From positions 33,956 through 97,955 of the forward strand of contig NZ_JBHMIM010000022.1 in the NCBI RefSeq assembly GCF_048060115.1: a stretch of 64,000 nt of DNA, read 5' to 3'. This document shows, piece after piece, positions 61,898-64,000 of the stretch (its first letter is position 1; the number at the start of each line of letters is the position of its first letter). Below the pieces are notes generated by a model. That model was given only the letters and a program-made list of their open reading frames with translations, searched no databases and had not been told where the DNA came from. Origin of the DNA: Micromonospora_E sp048060115 (GTDB taxonomy: Bacteria; Actinomycetota; Actinomycetes; Mycobacteriales; Micromonosporaceae). The position numbers and the translations under genes were made by a program.

Positions 61898-62907
61898 CGC
61901 AGCAGCCGACTCCGCGGCCGCCTTCGCCCGCCGGCCGGCCAGCCGTCTTCGTCACCCAGCCGATCGACGAGACGGCCCTGACCTGGCTAGCCGGCCGGGC
62001 CGATCTCCGGTTCGGCTTCGGATCGGCGGCCGAGCGGCTCGCCGACGTGATCGAGGGCGTGGATGGGTTGCTCATCCGGACCGAGAAGCTGGACGCGGCG
62101 CTGCTGCGCCGGGCCCGACGGCTCCGGGTGATCTGCCGGGTCGGCGTAGGATTGGATAATGTGGACGTTGCGGCGGCCAGTGCCGCTCGGGTGCCGGTCT
62201 TCAACACCGCCGGATCCAACGCCCGATCAGTGACCGAGCTGACCTTCGCCCTGGCGCTGGCGGTGCTACGGCAGATCCCGCGGTGGGACCGGGCCGTACG
62301 CGAGGGACGGTTCGCCGACCGGGAACAGGATCCCGGTGGTGAACTCTCTGGGAAGCGGTGGGGGATCGTCGGCCTGGGCCACATCGGAGTCGAGGTCGCC
62401 CGTACGGCCCGGCACGGTTTCGGTATGGAGGTGCTCGCCTACCACCCGACCCGGCCGGCGAGCTGGATCACCGAGCGGGGCGCCGAGGCGGCCCTCGGCC
62501 TGCCCGACCTGCTGAGCCGCAGTGACGTGGTCTCCCTGCACGTGCCGCGGTCGGCGGGCACCCGCAACCTGCTCGGCCCGGCGCAGTTCGCCGTCATGCG
62601 GGAGGGATCGGTGCTGGTCGATGTCTCGCGCGGTGGTGTGGTTGACGAGGTGGCGCTCCACGAGGCACTCGCGTCGGGGCGTCTGGCCGGCGCCGGTATC
62701 GACGTCTTTGCCGCGGAACCGCCGCCGGATGACGATCCTCTCTTCGCGCTGCCGAACGTGGTCCTGTCGCCACACCGGGCCGGGCGGACCCGGGACGCCA
62801 CCCGACGACAGGGAGACCTGGCGGTCCGCCGGATCGTCGACGTTCTGGGGGGTGCGGGCGCGGCGGGCGCGGTCAACGAGGCCGAAATCGGCCCGGGCGG
62901 GGCTTAG
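61894..62907 (+). CDS. D-2-hydroxyacid dehydrogenase (phosphoglycerate dehydrogenase-like)
   Basis: Predicted 337 residues. The NAD-binding motif GLGHIGVEVARTARHGFG and the catalytic set Arg (VDVSRGGVVDEVAL), Glu (DVFAAEPPP) and His (VVLSPHRAGRT) are in place, as are VGVGLDNVDVAAASA and the pre-NAD helix. There is no ACT domain, so it is not a complete serine-pathway enzyme. It is co-transcribed with the L-type enzyme upstream. A hydroxy or oxo acid of the catabolic route is the likely substrate. Confidence 0.9.
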   Translation: MTQQPTPRPPSPAGRPAVFVTQPIDETALTWLAGRADLRFGFGSAAERLADVIEGVDGLLIRTEKLDAALLRRARRLRVICRVGVGLDNVDVAAASAARVPVFNTAGSNARSVTELTFALALAVLRQIPRWDRAVREGRFADREQDPGGELSGKRWGIVGLGHIGVEVARTARHGFGMEVLAYHPTRPASWITERGAEAALGLPDLLSRSDVVSLHVPRSAGTRNLLGPAQFAVMREGSVLVDVSRGGVVDEVALHEALASGRLAGAGIDVFAAEPPPDDDPLFALPNVVLSPHRAGRTRDATRRQGDLAVRRIVDVLGGAGAAGAVNEAEIGPGGA

Positions 62908-63026
62908 CCGATGCAATGCCGCGGAGGCCGGGTCGGTATCTTTCTCGTGGGGATTCTCCCACCAGGATGGTACGCCGAGTGGAGAGACGATGACGCTGGG
63001 ATCTCCTCATCCCGGGGGGGAACGTG

Positions 63027-63788
63027 ATGGCTGATCGGGTCAACACCACGGATCGCGTACACGCGATGCTGCGGGAGTCGATCATCTCTGGTGAACTGAA
63101 GGCGGGATCGCTGCACTCCGTCTACAAGCTCGCCGACGCCTACGGAGTCTCCCGTACCCCGGTCCGCGAAGCGGTCCTGCGGCTGGCCGACACGGGCATG
63201 GTCCGGGTCGAGCGCAACCGGGGCATCCGGATCCGTGGCGTCACGGTCGACGACATCCGGGAGGTCTTCGAACTCCGTCTGATCATGGAGGTTCCGGCGG
63301 CGTCGTACGCGGCGGTGTACGGCGGCGAGGAACTCCAGGCAGCCCTCCGGGAGCAGCTCGCGGCGATGCACGAGGCGGCGCGGGGCAACGACGAAGCCCG
63401 GTTCATGAAGCATGACCGGGCGCTGCACGACGCGATCAGTTCAGTGCTGGGCAACCGGCGGCTCTCGGCCGGCGTCGCCGCACTGCGGGACGCCACTCAG
63501 GCGCGGGGCGCGTCAACCGTGCACCGTTCCCGGGACCTGGCGGAGATCGAACGCGAGCACGCGCCGATCCTCGACGCGCTTGCCGCCGGGGACCCGGCAG
63601 CGGCGGCCGCTCGGATGGGTGGACACATCGTCCGCACCGGAACCCTGCTGATGCGGCAGGTGGCCGAGGTCAGCGGCGAGCAGGTGCCGACGACCTGGGC
63701 AGACCCGCTCCTCGTCCACCTGGGGATCGACGTTGTCGAGCCGGCCGGGGTGCTTGCCCAGGCTAGCGAGGCAACCACCGTCGTGTGA
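63027..63788 (+). CDS. GntR-family (FadR/FCD type) transcriptional regulator
   Basis: Predicted 253 residues from ATG 63027 (GTG 63024 also fits), with a G-run as ribosome binding site. The winged helix (HSVYKLADAYGVSRTPVREAVLRL) is followed by an all-helical FCD effector domain with metal-binding-type residues (FMKHDRALHDAIS, DALAAGDPAAAAARMGGHI). FCD proteins respond to small carboxylic acids. It closes the cluster and could bind the GTAGCRTGCTAC palindromes at 41987 and 51243. Confidence 0.92.
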   Translation: MADRVNTTDRVHAMLRESIISGELKAGSLHSVYKLADAYGVSRTPVREAVLRLADTGMVRVERNRGIRIRGVTVDDIREVFELRLIMEVPAASYAAVYGGEELQAALREQLAAMHEAARGNDEARFMKHDRALHDAISSVLGNRRLSAGVAALRDATQARGASTVHRSRDLAEIEREHAPILDALAAGDPAAAAARMGGHIVRTGTLLMRQVAEVSGEQVPTTWADPLLVHLGIDVVEPAGVLAQASEATTVV

Positions 63789-64000
63789 GGCGACCGAGGC
63801 GTTGTATGCCCCGTCGGGTCTGCGTCACGAGCGGATGATCGGGGACCTGCTGCTTATCGTCATGGGTATGGCCGACAGTGGTCGCGTGATCGCCGTGTTG
63901 TGCGACCAGATCGGTGGCACGGGGACGTACAAGTCACCCGGTCCCCTTGGGGAGGACGCCGCGCAGGCGTGAAAATGGTGGGTAGGTCGCCCGCCGACGC
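63789..64000. other. Right-end sequence without an assigned gene
   Basis: About 210 bp after the GntR stop. A + strand frame runs to 63972 (for example AYALYAPS... to EDAAQA) but has no start signal of its own and no motif I recognise. A gene could begin beyond the window edge. Confidence 0.35.

Noticed and set aside
62947..62962. Imperfect palindrome GTGGGGATTCTCCCAC before the GntR gene as an operator
   Set aside because: Arms are only 5 bp and it does not match the other cluster operators; could be chance in GC-rich DNA.
42021..63788. Reading the cluster as a secondary-metabolite biosynthetic locus
   Set aside because: No PKS, NRPS, terpene or RiPP core enzymes; importer plus dehydrogenases, hydratase and C-C cleaving enzymes indicate catabolism.

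Overview
The window is high-GC actinobacterial chromosome, most likely Micromonosporaceae (Micromonospora or a close relative). I infer this from the GC-rich third codon positions, frequent GTG starts, ATGA overlaps, purine-rich ribosome binding sites, and a gene set that includes CU044_5270-type partners of ECF sigma factors, a DesK/DesR-type two-component system, LtrA, CsoR-controlled copper genes, a SpoIIE-type phosphatase and an I36 inhibitor. I cannot run a search, so the genus is an inference. I saw no rRNA, tRNA, CRISPR array or replication origin.

Layout. 1-2340: the 3' end of an unknown gene and a decayed direct copy of it about 2 kb away, bracketing an ECF sigma / CU044_5270 pair. 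2.7-6.5 kb: a visibly less GC-rich island of three tightly spaced genes for exported or membrane-anchored proteins (an unknown secreted protein, an alpha/beta hydrolase and a beta-propeller-like protein), with a strong stem-loop at the start of the second gene. 6.5-11.5 kb: a YwqG-like protein, a small membrane protein, and a two-component system divergent from an ABC-2 exporter. 11.5-16.5 kb: carbohydrate enzymes (GH3, GT1, GH15). 16.6-20.2 kb: a second ECF sigma / CU044_5270 pair, then a secreted I36 protease inhibitor and a secreted S1 protease. 20.2-26.3 kb: a MASE1-GAF-SpoIIE-HATPase signalling protein, LtrA, and a secreted beta-helix protein with a LacI-type palindrome upstream. 26.4-30.5 kb: copper homeostasis (copZ, copA, a His-rich exported protein, csoR) with three candidate CsoR-type sites. 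30.5-41.3 kb: MltG, a NYN ribonuclease-like protein, TlpA/CcdA thiol-redox genes, a Ser/Thr kinase, an ABC exporter, LysE, a SARP fragment and a secreted RCC1-repeat protein. A dead, MITE-like IS remnant (41.58-41.88 kb) then marks the edge of the last region.

42.0-63.8 kb is a dense catabolic cluster, almost entirely on the + strand. It encodes an alpha-ketoglutarate-semialdehyde-type aldehyde dehydrogenase, a fused FAD/Fe-S 2-hydroxyacid dehydrogenase, an MFS permease, an IclR regulator, a 5-dehydro-4-deoxyglucarate dehydratase-type enzyme, two TcuA-like (tricarballylate dehydrogenase) flavoproteins on either side of a tripartite tricarboxylate transporter binding protein, an aconitase-family protein, TctB and TctA, a ThDP-dependent enzyme, a fumarylacetoacetate-hydrolase-family enzyme, an Ldh-type and a D-2-hydroxyacid dehydrogenase, and a GntR regulator. 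A palindrome (GTAGCRTGCTAC core) occurs upstream of the aldehyde dehydrogenase and, as a tandem pair over the predicted promoter, upstream of tctC, which ties the two halves together.

My reading is that this cluster imports a di- or tricarboxylic acid, desaturates and hydrates it, cleaves the resulting 2-oxo acids and feeds 2-oxoglutarate and pyruvate-level products into central metabolism. I do not recognise this gene combination as a described pathway; it is the best candidate in the window for a new system.
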